Shown here in pieces: positions 25,123 to 34,576 of a stretch of DNA of 64,000 nucleotides. The DNA is from Arundinibacter roseus. Lineage in GTDB: Bacteria; Bacteroidota; Bacteroidia; Cytophagales; Spirosomataceae. The notes under the pieces are model-generated. The model was not told the origin of the DNA. It saw only the letters and a list, made by a program, of their open reading frames with translations, and ran no database searches. Position 1 is the first letter of the stretch. Each line of letters opens with the position of its first letter. The stretch spans positions 62,001 to 126,000 of the forward strand of contig NZ_SMJU01000012.1 in the NCBI RefSeq assembly GCF_004348825.1. The letters run 5' to 3'. The position numbers were made by a program, and so were the translations under genes.

Positions 25123-27321
25123 TCACTTTTCCGCCCGTAACCATAATCCGCCTTTGGTTGCCAATTTGAGTTGGTTACTATTGACCACTTCCCCCGTGAC
25201 GGCATCCGTAATACGTTTGTATGTCAGATTTTTAAAGGTAAGCGCGACGGTTTTTGCGGTAGCTTCGTTCAACAAAAAATAATGGTCTGCTTCGGGAGCG
25301 GCCAAACGATACACGAGGGCGTTGGGACAGGAATAGGTGGAGGAATAAGTCCCGAGCGTGTATTGTAAAAGGGAGGAAGAAGTCTTTGCAGAAGTTTCAA
25401 ACGCATTGAGTGATGCCTGAAAACCCAGCAAAATGGCCTTGCCTTTGCCGAGAGAATGTTCCAACACGGCGGGTTTGCCGTTATTATATTTTTCAACCAC
25501 ACGGGCCTCAGTAGCCGTTGAGTTGATGGTAAAGCCCTGCACTTCTTTCCCCGCAATAGTGAGTTGCCGATTGGTACCCGAAAACTGAAAATCATCAATG
25601 GTCGCCCCAAAAAGCTGTTCAAAGTCCGAGCCTTTACCGGTCGGAAGGTTGACGGTATTTTCGTCGTACCAGCCCGAAGGTAAATCCATGACCAGTCGCC
25701 CGCCTTCCTGCACGTATTTTTTCAAAACGGGTAATAGTTCTTTTCGCATCGTGAGCATAGCCGGTAAATACAGCACTTTGTAGCGCCCGGCTAGACCTTT
25801 GGATAGATCGTTGGGCGTGAGGTATTCAAAAGGTACATTGTTGGACATCAGTACATTGCTGATGCCGATTCGGGCTTTGACGGGCTGAAATCGAAAATCA
25901 TCCCGCCCCGGAATACTCATAGCGCCCCAGGTTGCCTCATTTTCCCAGTCGTACAGAATACCCACGAGCGGCTCTTTGTGAGCGTTCCAGAGTTCAAAAC
26001 GGTATTTTTGCATGGCTTTTCCCAATTGCCCGATGGCAACGGCACGGTCGGTAATTTGGCCGTTTCGGTCAAGCAGACTGTACTCGCCGCCTTCTTTTCC
26101 GGCGCTTCGGGCGTTCCAGCACCAAATGCCGAACCCTTTGAAGCCGGCGGCTAACTGACTGAGGTAGAGCTGCATCAATTCATCGGGGCCGACGTAGTAA
26201 GAATTGGTATGTCCCGGATTTTTTTCGCCATCCATCTGCATCGGCCCGCCCGTACTTTCCCAACCGCCCGTCCAGCCGCCTTTATTGAAGTCGTTCATCA
26301 ACGACGCCTGCTGATAGAGCGACTTGGTGATTTCACCTTTGACCAGATTGTAATGCCACGAAAAGTGCATGGAAGGATAAAAAGAGCCATAGTTGGACAG
26401 AACGTCGGCGATGACTTCCATATCCACTCCGTACCACGCAAAAGGGTGAAAAACGGCCAATTCACCGCCGCCACGATAGGGCGCATTGGCATCAAAACGA
26501 TTGAACTGCGCCGCAGATTCGCGAATGCGGCCCAAATTGTGCTCTACCTTGAATCGATAAATGTCTTTGACGTGATTGTACTCGCGGCTCGTAAGATTAC
26601 GCCAATTCTTGGCTACATCCTCCCAGTCATTGAATACCCGCTGTTCGTTCAGGAAAAGCCCGGCGTGGTACTGATTCCAGGCTTGGTTCAAATTTTCTAC
26701 GGTGTGGTAACGCTTTTTGAGCCATTCCAAAAACAATGCTTCGCCTTTGGTACTGAGTTCCAGCCCCCGTCCGCCGATTTCGGGGTCGTAGGCCACGCTC
26801 GTGACCCGCATAAATTTTTTGTCCGGACTGTTTTGGATGTATTTTTCGGTATTTTGAATTCGTTTTTTGGCAACTTCTTTTTGGTAATTGATCATCTTAG
26901 GATGCTCCAATAGTTCACTCATTGACAGCGTTTTAGCGATGCCCAATTGCTCTAATAGGGCAGGGGTTATTTCTTCGTAGCCGCCTTCGCCGTACCACCA
27001 CGGCATAATGCCTTCTTCCAGGGCAATCAAAGAAATTTGCCCAATGGTCCAGGTCGGTAAGGGCATGATTTGTTTCAGGGCGTTGAAGCCCAGCTTTTTC
27101 ATGTTTTGGAAATGCACCCGCATTTCTTTCTCGCCTTCATTGGGTTGCTGCACATACACGACTCCCGCCGGCATGGGGGCCAGTTTCCGAAATTTTTGCT
27201 GCATGGGTGAGTCGTGCAGGGCGTCGTACTGCTGATGCAGGTATGGGTCGTTTTGGGCGTGGATTGGGCTGAGTGGTCTGAAAATCAGAAAAATAAGAAA
27301 AGGGAGTACGGTGAATTTCAT
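25123..27321 (-). CDS. Exported GH42-like glycoside hydrolase (beta-galactosidase type)
   Basis: The 732-residue protein has a signal peptide (about 1-22). A TIM-barrel follows with GH42 hallmarks: AYDPEIGGRG (candidate acid/base Glu181), WLKKRYHTVENLNQAWNQY, and GGWESTGGP (candidate nucleophile Glu355). A flavodoxin-like trimerisation domain comes next (about 480-600; VKARIGISNVLMSN, YKVLYLPAMLTM, LVMDLPSGWYDE) and then a beta-sandwich C-terminus. It should release terminal galactose or a related sugar from a glycan taken up by locus A. It follows the beta-helix gene after 12 bp, so they are co-transcribed. The catalytic acids are assigned by motif, not by alignment. Confidence 0.82.
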   Translation of the reverse strand: MKFTVLPFLIFLIFRPLSPIHAQNDPYLHQQYDALHDSPMQQKFRKLAPMPAGVVYVQQPNEGEKEMRVHFQNMKKLGFNALKQIMPLPTWTIGQISLIALEEGIMPWWYGEGGYEEITPALLEQLGIAKTLSMSELLEHPKMINYQKEVAKKRIQNTEKYIQNSPDKKFMRVTSVAYDPEIGGRGLELSTKGEALFLEWLKKRYHTVENLNQAWNQYHAGLFLNEQRVFNDWEDVAKNWRNLTSREYNHVKDIYRFKVEHNLGRIRESAAQFNRFDANAPYRGGGELAVFHPFAWYGVDMEVIADVLSNYGSFYPSMHFSWHYNLVKGEITKSLYQQASLMNDFNKGGWTGGWESTGGPMQMDGEKNPGHTNSYYVGPDELMQLYLSQLAAGFKGFGIWCWNARSAGKEGGEYSLLDRNGQITDRAVAIGQLGKAMQKYRFELWNAHKEPLVGILYDWENEATWGAMSIPGRDDFRFQPVKARIGISNVLMSNNVPFEYLTPNDLSKGLAGRYKVLYLPAMLTMRKELLPVLKKYVQEGGRLVMDLPSGWYDENTVNLPTGKGSDFEQLFGATIDDFQFSGTNRQLTIAGKEVQGFTINSTATEARVVEKYNNGKPAVLEHSLGKGKAILLGFQASLNAFETSAKTSSSLLQYTLGTYSSTYSCPNALVYRLAAPEADHYFLLNEATAKTVALTFKNLTYKRITDAVTGEVVNSNQLKLATKGGLWLRAEK

Positions 27322-27333
27322 GAATAAAAAAAC

Positions 27334-28503
27334 TTAGGGTTGAGCTTTGACAGCGTAAAATGTGCCTCCTTTCGGCGGCGCATCGGGGCGGAGAAAAACG
27401 TTGGGTTTGCCAAATTCCGTCGTGACCTGATACACCGCGTTGGGTTGGGCTGCACCCATTTTTCGGTTGTAGCCGGACACGCCTTTGGAAATAACGGTAT
27501 TGTTAAACAACAAATTTTCAGGACCGGGCGGGCGGTGTTTATTTACGGCTCCAATGCCGATAGCGTCCCAACTGTGCCAAACGGGCGTAGCGATGCGGCA
27601 TTGTTCCACCAGATTATGACCGTTGTCCTGGTCATGAAAGTTGACATCTACTTCAAAATCACATTGATAGACCACATTATAAGCCGCGCCCGGACTCATG
27701 ATGGCAAAATGGCGAATTCGCCGGACTTTTTCGTTGTAAAACAGGCAATATTTTGACCCCCAACACCCATAATATCCCCCGTGAAAGGAATCGTTTTTTA
27801 CGTAGGCCCGGTCCATGAAGTTATTTCGACAGGTCATGTGTTCACAATTCCCCAAACCCAGCGGATGCGTGCCGGCCCACAGAAAGTTGCAGTTGTCCAC
27901 CCACGAATTGCGGCAGTTTCTAAAAATGACCAAGTGTACAAAAAGCGTCGTGTCGCGGGTTTCGTGCTCGTGAAACACCCGGCGGTCCCAGGCAGCATTA
28001 AAATCGGATTTGTCGTAAGGTTCAAAATCGACGGCGGCGTAACGAAAGGTAAGGTCTTCCAGGCCTACCCATTCAGCATTGTTTATTTCGAAGGCTACGA
28101 GATGTTTTTGGTCGGGAGAGTATTTGAAAAACATCTTCTTCATCACCACTTTCAGCACCGTTTGGTCCTTGTTTTCACCGCGCAGGACTACGTTTGATTT
28201 CAGCGTAATTGGTTTTGAAATAATGTACTCGCCTTTTTTGAGAAAAATAACCCCGCCGCCCAGGTCCGCTACTTCATCAATCGCCTCCTGTAAATTGTCC
28301 TGAGGCGTAAGGGTCTTTTGAATTTTTAAGGTATTTCTCAACGGAATTCCTCCCTGCACGCCCGCTTTGGCCCACTCTTTCATGTCTGGAAAGCGCGGGT
28401 CAAAGCGGGTTTCGTCAAAGATTTGTCCGGCATCACCGATTTGGTGTTGGGAGTAGGCAAGAAAGGGTAGGAGCAAGCACCATAAAAAGTACTTCATAGC
28501 CAT
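27334..28503 (-). CDS. Secreted right-handed beta-helix protein (polysaccharide lyase/hydrolase-like)
   Basis: The 389-residue protein has a signal peptide (about 1-18, ending AYSQ). A parallel beta-helix follows: DNLQEAIDEVADLGGGVIFLKKGEYIIS is the usual N-terminal cap, then VVLRGENKDQTVLK and NxWVDNCNFLWAGTHPLGLGNCEHMT coils. Such folds occur in pectate lyases, GH28-type hydrolases and epimerases; I cannot name the activity. Two start codons, 28503 and 28497, are equally possible and differ by two residues. It belongs to the locus A operon between the unknown lipoprotein (6 bp) and the GH42-like gene (12 bp), so it probably cuts or binds the same polysaccharide. Confidence 0.78.
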   Translation of the reverse strand: MAMKYFLWCLLLPFLAYSQHQIGDAGQIFDETRFDPRFPDMKEWAKAGVQGGIPLRNTLKIQKTLTPQDNLQEAIDEVADLGGGVIFLKKGEYIISKPITLKSNVVLRGENKDQTVLKVVMKKMFFKYSPDQKHLVAFEINNAEWVGLEDLTFRYAAVDFEPYDKSDFNAAWDRRVFHEHETRDTTLFVHLVIFRNCRNSWVDNCNFLWAGTHPLGLGNCEHMTCRNNFMDRAYVKNDSFHGGYYGCWGSKYCLFYNEKVRRIRHFAIMSPGAAYNVVYQCDFEVDVNFHDQDNGHNLVEQCRIATPVWHSWDAIGIGAVNKHRPPGPENLLFNNTVISKGVSGYNRKMGAAQPNAVYQVTTEFGKPNVFLRPDAPPKGGTFYAVKAQP

Positions 28504-28509
28504 GACTAT

Positions 28510-29199
28510 TTATTGTTTGGCATAAGTTGCCGTAAATACAATCAATCTTCCGCCCCAAGACGTAACAAGTCCTTGATTTGCAGGGGTAATAGGTACTACC
28601 GGAACCGTAATATTTCCCTGCGCACTGAACGTGATGGTTATTTGCCGGTCTGTAATTGAGGTAATTGTCGGGGAATAATTTGTGTACGTGGATGAGGTAT
28701 AGACGGGCGCACCCGAGGCGTTGGGCGCTACGGTTCCGTGAAAAACAAAATCGTAGTTCCAGCGACTGATTTGTCCGTTTGTGTAGGTTGGGCGACCAAT
28801 ACGAAGTAAGGTTGCCTCCCCGCTTTCATCGGTAACTTTTGCCAGCGAAAATTTCCCTTGCTGACGAATGCCGCGATTGGCTAACCAAAATGTATCGGCG
28901 CTTGCTGTCTGAGCGGCAAAATACAGGGTATCGGTAAAGGGTCGAATAGGATTGGCACGGCCTGTAACCAACAAAGGCGCAGTGGTCGGCGTAACGGTAA
29001 CCAACGTGTCGCGGGAACGCGGGGCTGGCCCTACCTGATACTTCATTGTAAGCGAAACCGGAACCCAAACTCCCCGGATTTGGTCACGAAGAGCCTGGTC
29101 GTTGGATACCGTAGGGAATGGAGGATTTTCACACGCCCAAAACGTAGAAACAAGTAGTATGGCGGAGCAAATAGCTGCCAGGTATTGAGATATTTTCAT
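28510..29199 (-). CDS. Surface lipoprotein of unknown function in SusCD operon
   Basis: The 229-residue protein has a lipoprotein signal peptide with lipobox STFWAC (Cys23). The mature part is Thr/Ser/Pro-rich and predicted all-beta (alternating hydrophobic strands such as DTLYFAAQTASADTFWLA, DRQITITFSAQGNITV, GGRLIVFTATYAKQ). No family is recognised. It lies 16 bp after SusD and 6 bp before the beta-helix gene. The position just after SusD is where surface glycan-binding proteins are commonly encoded, so glycan binding is possible but unproven. Confidence 0.65.
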   Translation of the reverse strand: MKISQYLAAICSAILLVSTFWACENPPFPTVSNDQALRDQIRGVWVPVSLTMKYQVGPAPRSRDTLVTVTPTTAPLLVTGRANPIRPFTDTLYFAAQTASADTFWLANRGIRQQGKFSLAKVTDESGEATLLRIGRPTYTNGQISRWNYDFVFHGTVAPNASGAPVYTSSTYTNYSPTITSITDRQITITFSAQGNITVPVVPITPANQGLVTSWGGRLIVFTATYAKQ

Positions 29200-29215
29200 G
29201 GTTTTGATTCTTTTT

Positions 29216-30856
29216 TTAATCGTTTTGGACTAAAAGTGGATTGCGGTCAATCATGGTTTGCGGGACCAAAAACACCAGTAAGCGGCTATTCCAGGGCACT
29301 TCGCTACAATTTCCCAGGGCGCAGTCTACTCCTCCGGGAGAGGCAGGGCGGTCGCCGGGATTCAGGGGTTGTTTCAATCTTTTGATGTTATGAATACGAT
29401 TGCCTTCGCTGAACATTTCGCGGATAAATTCCATTTGAATTTCTTCCAATAGGTTGGTCGGAGCGCTGACTAAGGCTGGCAAACCTGCCCGTGTTCGCAC
29501 AGCATTTAGGTCTGCCAACGCCAGGGAAGTATTGCCTTTTCGCTGGTTCATTTCGGCCCGCATCAGTAAAAATTCAGCGGAGCGGAAGAGCACCACGTTG
29601 GAATTGACTCCCTGAACTGGCCCTAAATTGGAAGTACCCAACGAACCCCATTTCCTGGAAAACCAGAGCCGGTTGGGGCTGTCCCAGGCCGTAGCTGCGT
29701 TCGTGGCCTGCGTTGTATCCAGGAGTGTTTGGTACCGCAAATCAAGCTGACGGTCAAAGTCAGCCAGAGCTTTGAAACGTTGGCTCATACGTAAATTAGG
29801 GCCGGATGTCAGGTTGTTGACATTGGCCAATTGTGCCGGCGTATACACACTTTGAAGGGTATAATGCGTACGCAGCGGCGCTCCGTTGGTGGTGCGGGAG
29901 TTTCGTCCTACGACGTTGACCAGCTCAAAAATTACTTCGTCGCGGTTGGCAGAATTGGTGCCGGGCATGATGCCGGTACGTTGGAAAAGTTGAGCCAGCA
30001 TTTGGTTTCCGGGGACCAATGGAAAACGATTGGTGCTTCCCGTTCCGAGCAGACGATTGCAAACCGCCAAACAGCTATCCACGTTGTCCTGCTGCCAGTA
30101 AACCCGCGCCATTAGGGCAAGGGCGGCGTATTTGTTGGCGCGTGGCTGCATAGCGGGCAGGTGTTGTGCTGGGTCATAATTCTCTGGCAGCAGTCTTTCG
30201 GCAATGCGTAAATCGTTCAGAATGCTGTCATAGGCCGCCACGACGCTCAGGCGCGGGTACGCCAAATCGCCAAATTCTGACACCGATTTATAATTTCCGA
30301 CGGGTCCGGGATGCGAATTATCGGGCGTATAGCCCCATGGGAAACCAATCAGGCGGGTTTGTTCAAAAATGCACAAAGCGCGCACAAAACGGGCATCGCC
30401 TTCGATGCGCCCTCTTTGCAGACGGATGTCTTTGCGGGGATCCGTTTCGCCGGGAGTTTGTACCTGATTGCTTTGCAGGATTTCCAGTACGTTGTTGGCG
30501 TTGTTCAACCCAAAGGTTGACCATTGTAAAAATTCTGCCTGATATCCGTAGTCTTCCTCCCGGTGCGACCAGGTGTACACTCTGGATGAGCGGCCCGGAC
30601 TGTTACGGTAGTTGACGTTATTCACAGCCACCAAATCGCCAAATGTTTCGCCAATGACAAGCGCATTTCCCCCAAAGGCTACTTCCCGGGCAATGCCCGA
30701 ATAGGCGCCCGTCATCAAAATGTCCAGTTCTTCAACCGTTCGTACATTTTGCGCCTGAATCAGGGTTTTGGAAGAAACTTCATCCAAATATTTATCGCAG
30801 TAAAAACCGACCATTGCCACGGCAAGTATTCCCAAAATGCTATATGTCTTTTTCAT
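29216..30856 (-). CDS. SusD/RagB-family outer-membrane lipoprotein, locus A
   Basis: The 546-residue protein has an N-terminal lipoprotein-like signal (AMVGFYCDKYLDE, Cys20). SusD helical repeats follow (RIEGDARFVRALCIFEQTRLIGFPWG, NKYAALALMARVYWQQ), and a C-terminal SusD signature in which LFRSAEFLLMRAEMNQRKGNTSLALADLNAVRTRAGL is the TPR-like part. SusD proteins form the lid of the SusC transporter and bind glycans at the cell surface. It follows susC after 21 bp. A glycan or oligosaccharide related to the GH42 and beta-helix enzymes downstream is the likely ligand. Confidence 0.93.
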   Translation of the reverse strand: MKKTYSILGILAVAMVGFYCDKYLDEVSSKTLIQAQNVRTVEELDILMTGAYSGIAREVAFGGNALVIGETFGDLVAVNNVNYRNSPGRSSRVYTWSHREEDYGYQAEFLQWSTFGLNNANNVLEILQSNQVQTPGETDPRKDIRLQRGRIEGDARFVRALCIFEQTRLIGFPWGYTPDNSHPGPVGNYKSVSEFGDLAYPRLSVVAAYDSILNDLRIAERLLPENYDPAQHLPAMQPRANKYAALALMARVYWQQDNVDSCLAVCNRLLGTGSTNRFPLVPGNQMLAQLFQRTGIMPGTNSANRDEVIFELVNVVGRNSRTTNGAPLRTHYTLQSVYTPAQLANVNNLTSGPNLRMSQRFKALADFDRQLDLRYQTLLDTTQATNAATAWDSPNRLWFSRKWGSLGTSNLGPVQGVNSNVVLFRSAEFLLMRAEMNQRKGNTSLALADLNAVRTRAGLPALVSAPTNLLEEIQMEFIREMFSEGNRIHNIKRLKQPLNPGDRPASPGGVDCALGNCSEVPWNSRLLVFLVPQTMIDRNPLLVQND

Positions 30857-30877
30857 GAGTGTTTAATTGTCAGGTAG

Positions 30878-33800
30878 TTAAAATCCAAAATTAATTCCGG
30901 CCAGTATCGTCCTGACTTGTGGCAGGTCGTTGTTGGTAACGCCCGGCGAGAGCGTAGCCGTGGAGCCGTCGGCACCGCCGTTGCGAAATACCTCCGGATC
31001 CCACCCGTTAAATTTGGTGAAAGTGAGCAGGTTTTGACCGGTCAATGAAATTCGGGCCGTCCGTAGCCGTAGTTTTTTTGCTACCGATGCCGGAAGGTTA
31101 TAGCCGATCTGAACGTTTTTGAGGCGAATGAATGAGCCATCATGCAAAAAACGGGAGGATTCAAAACCACGCGCATTGGAATTCCATTGCATCCGGTAAA
31201 CACCCTCGGTCCGGGCAAGTTCGTCGCGCAGACTGCCAATGCCCGGGCTTTCGGCCCGAAGCACCTGACCGGTGGTAGGGTAGCTCTGAATGCGTTCGCC
31301 CTGATCGTAAATCCAATTGCCGTATTGGTAGTAGAAAAGGAAGTTGAAGTCAATTTTGCCAAATTGAAAACTATTGGTCAACCCACCAAAAAGGACCGGA
31401 TATGGGGTACGGTTTTCGAGTATAAATTGGTTGTTTCCAGCGTTATTGGCAATTGTCCCGTCCCATAAAGCTCCGGTTTTTACGGTTTGGCCGGTAGTAC
31501 TGAAAGCAACCCGATCCCGCTCATAAAACAGTTCATTACCCGTATTTGGGTCAAAACCTGCGAACTGCGCCATGTAATAATTCCCCAGCGAGTAGCCGGG
31601 CGTAGCGATGCTCGGGCCGGCAATTACCTGAAAGGGATAATTCAGGAACGGTGCGGTATAGGTGCTTAAAACGGTATTTTTGTTGTGGCTGATGTTAAAA
31701 TCCGTCGTCCAGCGGAAGCCTTCCTTGATGATATTTCGGGTCGTGAGACTAAACTCGACCCCGCGATTGCGTACAGAACCAAGGTTGATGGTCATCGAAT
31801 TGTTGATGGTGCCAAACAGCGGTCCCAGGGCGTAGTCCAGCAGCAGGCCATCGGAGTCTTTGTTGTAGTAGTCGAGCGTACCGCTGATGCGATTGTTGAG
31901 CAACGTAAATTCAATGCCTGCATCAAATTGTGTGGTAGATTCCCAGGTCAGAGCCGAGTTGCCGGGGTTGGTAAACTGCCCTCCCTGAATGCCGCCGTAA
32001 ATTGCGGCATTGTACCCAACAAACGTGAAGTTCTTTTGCCAGGAAAAATTGCCGATTTCGGCATTTCCTGTGCGGCCATAACTGGCACGAAGCTTCATGA
32101 AGTTAACAAAAGAACTCGTGTTCAGAAAACTCTCATCGCTGATGACCCAGCCAACCGACATGCCGGGAAAAGTAGCCCAGCGATTTTCGGGACCGAAGCG
32201 CGACGAGCCGTCGGAGCGAAGGCTCACTTCAAACAGGTATCTGTCTTTAAATGCGTAGTTGATTCGACCAAAGTAAGAAACAAACCGAAACGAAATTTCA
32301 TCGTTGAATACTACCGAGCGGGTTGTGTCCAGGCCGGTGATTGCACTGGAAGGCACGCGTTCAGTAATGTAGGTTTCGTTGTCAGAAATGCGATTTTGCA
32401 GGCTGTTTCCGGCCAAAAGAACGAGTCGATGGTTCTCGCCTAATTCCCTCGTATAGTTGATTGTATTATTCCAGTTGGAATTGCGGTTCAGAACGTTGCG
32501 ATTTTCTGCACGCCCGTCTCCCATCCGCTCGGCACCCTGAATGCCTTGTGGAAAAAGGGTCGGATTTAGTAAAATATCGTTTCTTGTTTTCTGACGATCC
32601 GTACCGAATTCAGAACGAATCGTTAAACCTTTGACTGGTTCAAGCTGCGCAAAAAACGTGTTGATGTTTCGGAAGGTATTGGACTCGTTGGAATAGTTGT
32701 TTCGGTAAAAAACAGGGTTAGAGCCAATACGGGTAGTATTGTTAGTTCCGTTGGCAATGCCGTTAAAAAACGTTCCATCGGGAAGCTGTATCGGATAGGC
32801 AGGCAGGGCAGACGAAAGGCCGTACTGATAGGAGTTTCCCAACGGGACCATTTCATTGGTAATGCCATTAAGCGAAACATTGGCGCCCAGTTTAAGTATT
32901 TTAATAGGGTTGTATTCCATATTGATTCGTCCGCTCAAACGCCGTAGCCCTTGACCGATAACAATTCCCTCTTCCCGGCGGTAGGATCCGCTTCCGTAAA
33001 TCGTCAGATTCTTGGTGCCGCCGCCAACACTCAGCGTTGCCTGCTGAAAACTGCCCTGCCTCAACACCTGATCGAGCCAATTTGTACTTGTATTGTAAAG
33101 CGTGGTAGAGTCAATGAGTTGATTATCAAAAGATGCGGGCAATGATCCTCGTAAAATACCCGTTGGGACCAGGTTTGCCAAATTTGAGGAAGCAGGCGCC
33201 AAACCGGCCTGAATGTTGTTTCGGGCCGCCCGTTTCAGGATATTGAAATGATCGGCTCCGTTGTCGATGAGGTCCACCCGATTGGTGGCGGTGTTGATAC
33301 CGTGCTGGTAACCAAAATCAAAGGTTGGTTTGCCTTTTTTGCCTTTCTTGGTGGTAATCAAAATCACCCCGTTCGCAGCTCTTGACCCAAACAGAATGGA
33401 AGCCGATGCATCTTTCAGGACTTCCATTGACTCGATGTCGTCAGGATTGATTTCTGAAAGAGGATTCATGGCAACACCGCCGGTACCAAATGCTGAACTG
33501 TTTACGGGTTGGCCATCAATGACTATCAGCGGCTGAGAATTGGAATTGATGGAAGCCACTCCGCGCACATTGATACGCACCGCTCCACCGGGCGTACCAC
33601 CGGCCTGCGTGATTTGCACCCCCGCTGCCCGTCCCTGCAACGCTACATCAGGACTTGCCGCCGTATTGGCACGAATATCAGCCGCTTTCAGCGACGAAAT
33701 TGAGCCCGTTACGTCGCGCTTGCGCTGCTCACCAAAGGCTACCACCTGCACCTCGTTCAGGAATCGATCGTCAGGAAGTAAAGTGAGATTGATTTGGCTG

Positions 33801-34417
33801 CGAGTACCCACCACAAGTTGCTGAGTTATATAGCCCACGTAGCTGATAATCAGGGTAGTTTGCGCGTCCGGTACGTCCAGCGAATAGTTGCCGTTGGTAT
33901 CGGTAGTGGTGCCTCGGGTAGTACCTTTGATCAGAATACTCACGCCGGCCATTGCTACACCTTTTTCGTCTTTGATGGTCCCCGAAATGGGTAGTTCAAT
34001 GGGTTGACTAGTCCACGCGCCCTGCTCTTCCTTAGGTTGAGGAACGCTCTGCCTTTCCTTGCTTTTCCGCAACAAAATCCGGTTTTCAATTACTTCATAG
34101 TCTATATCAATAGGTTTCAATACTTCATCAAGAACCACCGATAGCCGCCGGTTGCTGGCATGAATCGACACCCGCTGATTGGATTGGATTCGGGTGCTGT
34201 ATACGAATTTGACCTTCGCTTCTTTTTCAATTTGGCGTAAAACATCGCGCAGTTCGAGCTTGTCGCCCTGCAACGAAATAGTCCGGTTCAGTACTTCCTG
34301 AGCACTCGTTTTGTGGGCCATTGCCAGGCCTGTACACAGGCAAATAAGGAGTACTTGTGAAAACGTAATTTTCATAACCTTCCACAAATTTTTGGGAATT
34401 GGTACTGGTTTTTTCAT
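30878..34417 (-). CDS. SusC/RagA-family TonB-dependent transporter with STN signalling domain, locus A
   Basis: The 1179-residue outer-membrane protein has a signal peptide ending near residue 40 (TSAQE). A secretin/TonB N-terminal (STN) domain follows (about 48-125; LRDVLRQIEKEAKVKFVYSTRI), then a carboxypeptidase-D-like domain (SGTIKDEKGVAMAGVSILIKG), a plug with the SusC-specific LNEVQVVAFG and ASILFGSRAANGVILITTKKG, and a large barrel ending in INFGF. The STN domain contacts FecR-type anti-sigma factors, fitting the upstream fecR and sigma genes. It imports TonB-dependently whatever SusD captures. An internal start at the second KVMKITF methionine is possible. Confidence 0.95.
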   Translation of the reverse strand: MKKPVPIPKNLWKVMKITFSQVLLICLCTGLAMAHKTSAQEVLNRTISLQGDKLELRDVLRQIEKEAKVKFVYSTRIQSNQRVSIHASNRRLSVVLDEVLKPIDIDYEVIENRILLRKSKERQSVPQPKEEQGAWTSQPIELPISGTIKDEKGVAMAGVSILIKGTTRGTTTDTNGNYSLDVPDAQTTLIISYVGYITQQLVVGTRSQINLTLLPDDRFLNEVQVVAFGEQRKRDVTGSISSLKAADIRANTAASPDVALQGRAAGVQITQAGGTPGGAVRINVRGVASINSNSQPLIVIDGQPVNSSAFGTGGVAMNPLSEINPDDIESMEVLKDASASILFGSRAANGVILITTKKGKKGKPTFDFGYQHGINTATNRVDLIDNGADHFNILKRAARNNIQAGLAPASSNLANLVPTGILRGSLPASFDNQLIDSTTLYNTSTNWLDQVLRQGSFQQATLSVGGGTKNLTIYGSGSYRREEGIVIGQGLRRLSGRINMEYNPIKILKLGANVSLNGITNEMVPLGNSYQYGLSSALPAYPIQLPDGTFFNGIANGTNNTTRIGSNPVFYRNNYSNESNTFRNINTFFAQLEPVKGLTIRSEFGTDRQKTRNDILLNPTLFPQGIQGAERMGDGRAENRNVLNRNSNWNNTINYTRELGENHRLVLLAGNSLQNRISDNETYITERVPSSAITGLDTTRSVVFNDEISFRFVSYFGRINYAFKDRYLFEVSLRSDGSSRFGPENRWATFPGMSVGWVISDESFLNTSSFVNFMKLRASYGRTGNAEIGNFSWQKNFTFVGYNAAIYGGIQGGQFTNPGNSALTWESTTQFDAGIEFTLLNNRISGTLDYYNKDSDGLLLDYALGPLFGTINNSMTINLGSVRNRGVEFSLTTRNIIKEGFRWTTDFNISHNKNTVLSTYTAPFLNYPFQVIAGPSIATPGYSLGNYYMAQFAGFDPNTGNELFYERDRVAFSTTGQTVKTGALWDGTIANNAGNNQFILENRTPYPVLFGGLTNSFQFGKIDFNFLFYYQYGNWIYDQGERIQSYPTTGQVLRAESPGIGSLRDELARTEGVYRMQWNSNARGFESSRFLHDGSFIRLKNVQIGYNLPASVAKKLRLRTARISLTGQNLLTFTKFNGWDPEVFRNGGADGSTATLSPGVTNNDLPQVRTILAGINFGF

Positions 34418-34501
34418 AGATTTACCTGTTTTTTAATTGGTGAAATAATTGAGAAACAAGGCCCTCTCACAGATTGGCGTTTGTCGGGGGCGTTTTACAT
34501 G

Positions 34502-34537
34502 GGCCGGAAATGTTTGCAGCATTTTCGGCCTTTTTTT
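34502..34537 (+). terminator. Plus-strand-oriented hairpin with T-tract between fecR and susC (locus A)
   Basis: An 11-bp stem (GGCCGGAAATG / CATTTTCGGCC, one G-T pair) with a 7-base loop is followed by seven T residues on the plus strand. The flanking fecR and susC genes read on the minus strand, where no T-tract follows the stem. It could stop antisense transcription or act as an intercistronic stem. Locus B has a similar element in the same place. Confidence 0.6.
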
Positions 34538-34576
34538 GGTGTTGGATATAAGCGTAAGTTCAACAATCAGGTAGCC

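Noticed and set aside
34502-34537. Terminator of the minus-strand fecR transcript
   Set aside because: On the minus strand the stem is followed by CCCATG rather than a T-tract, so it is not a standard terminator in that direction.
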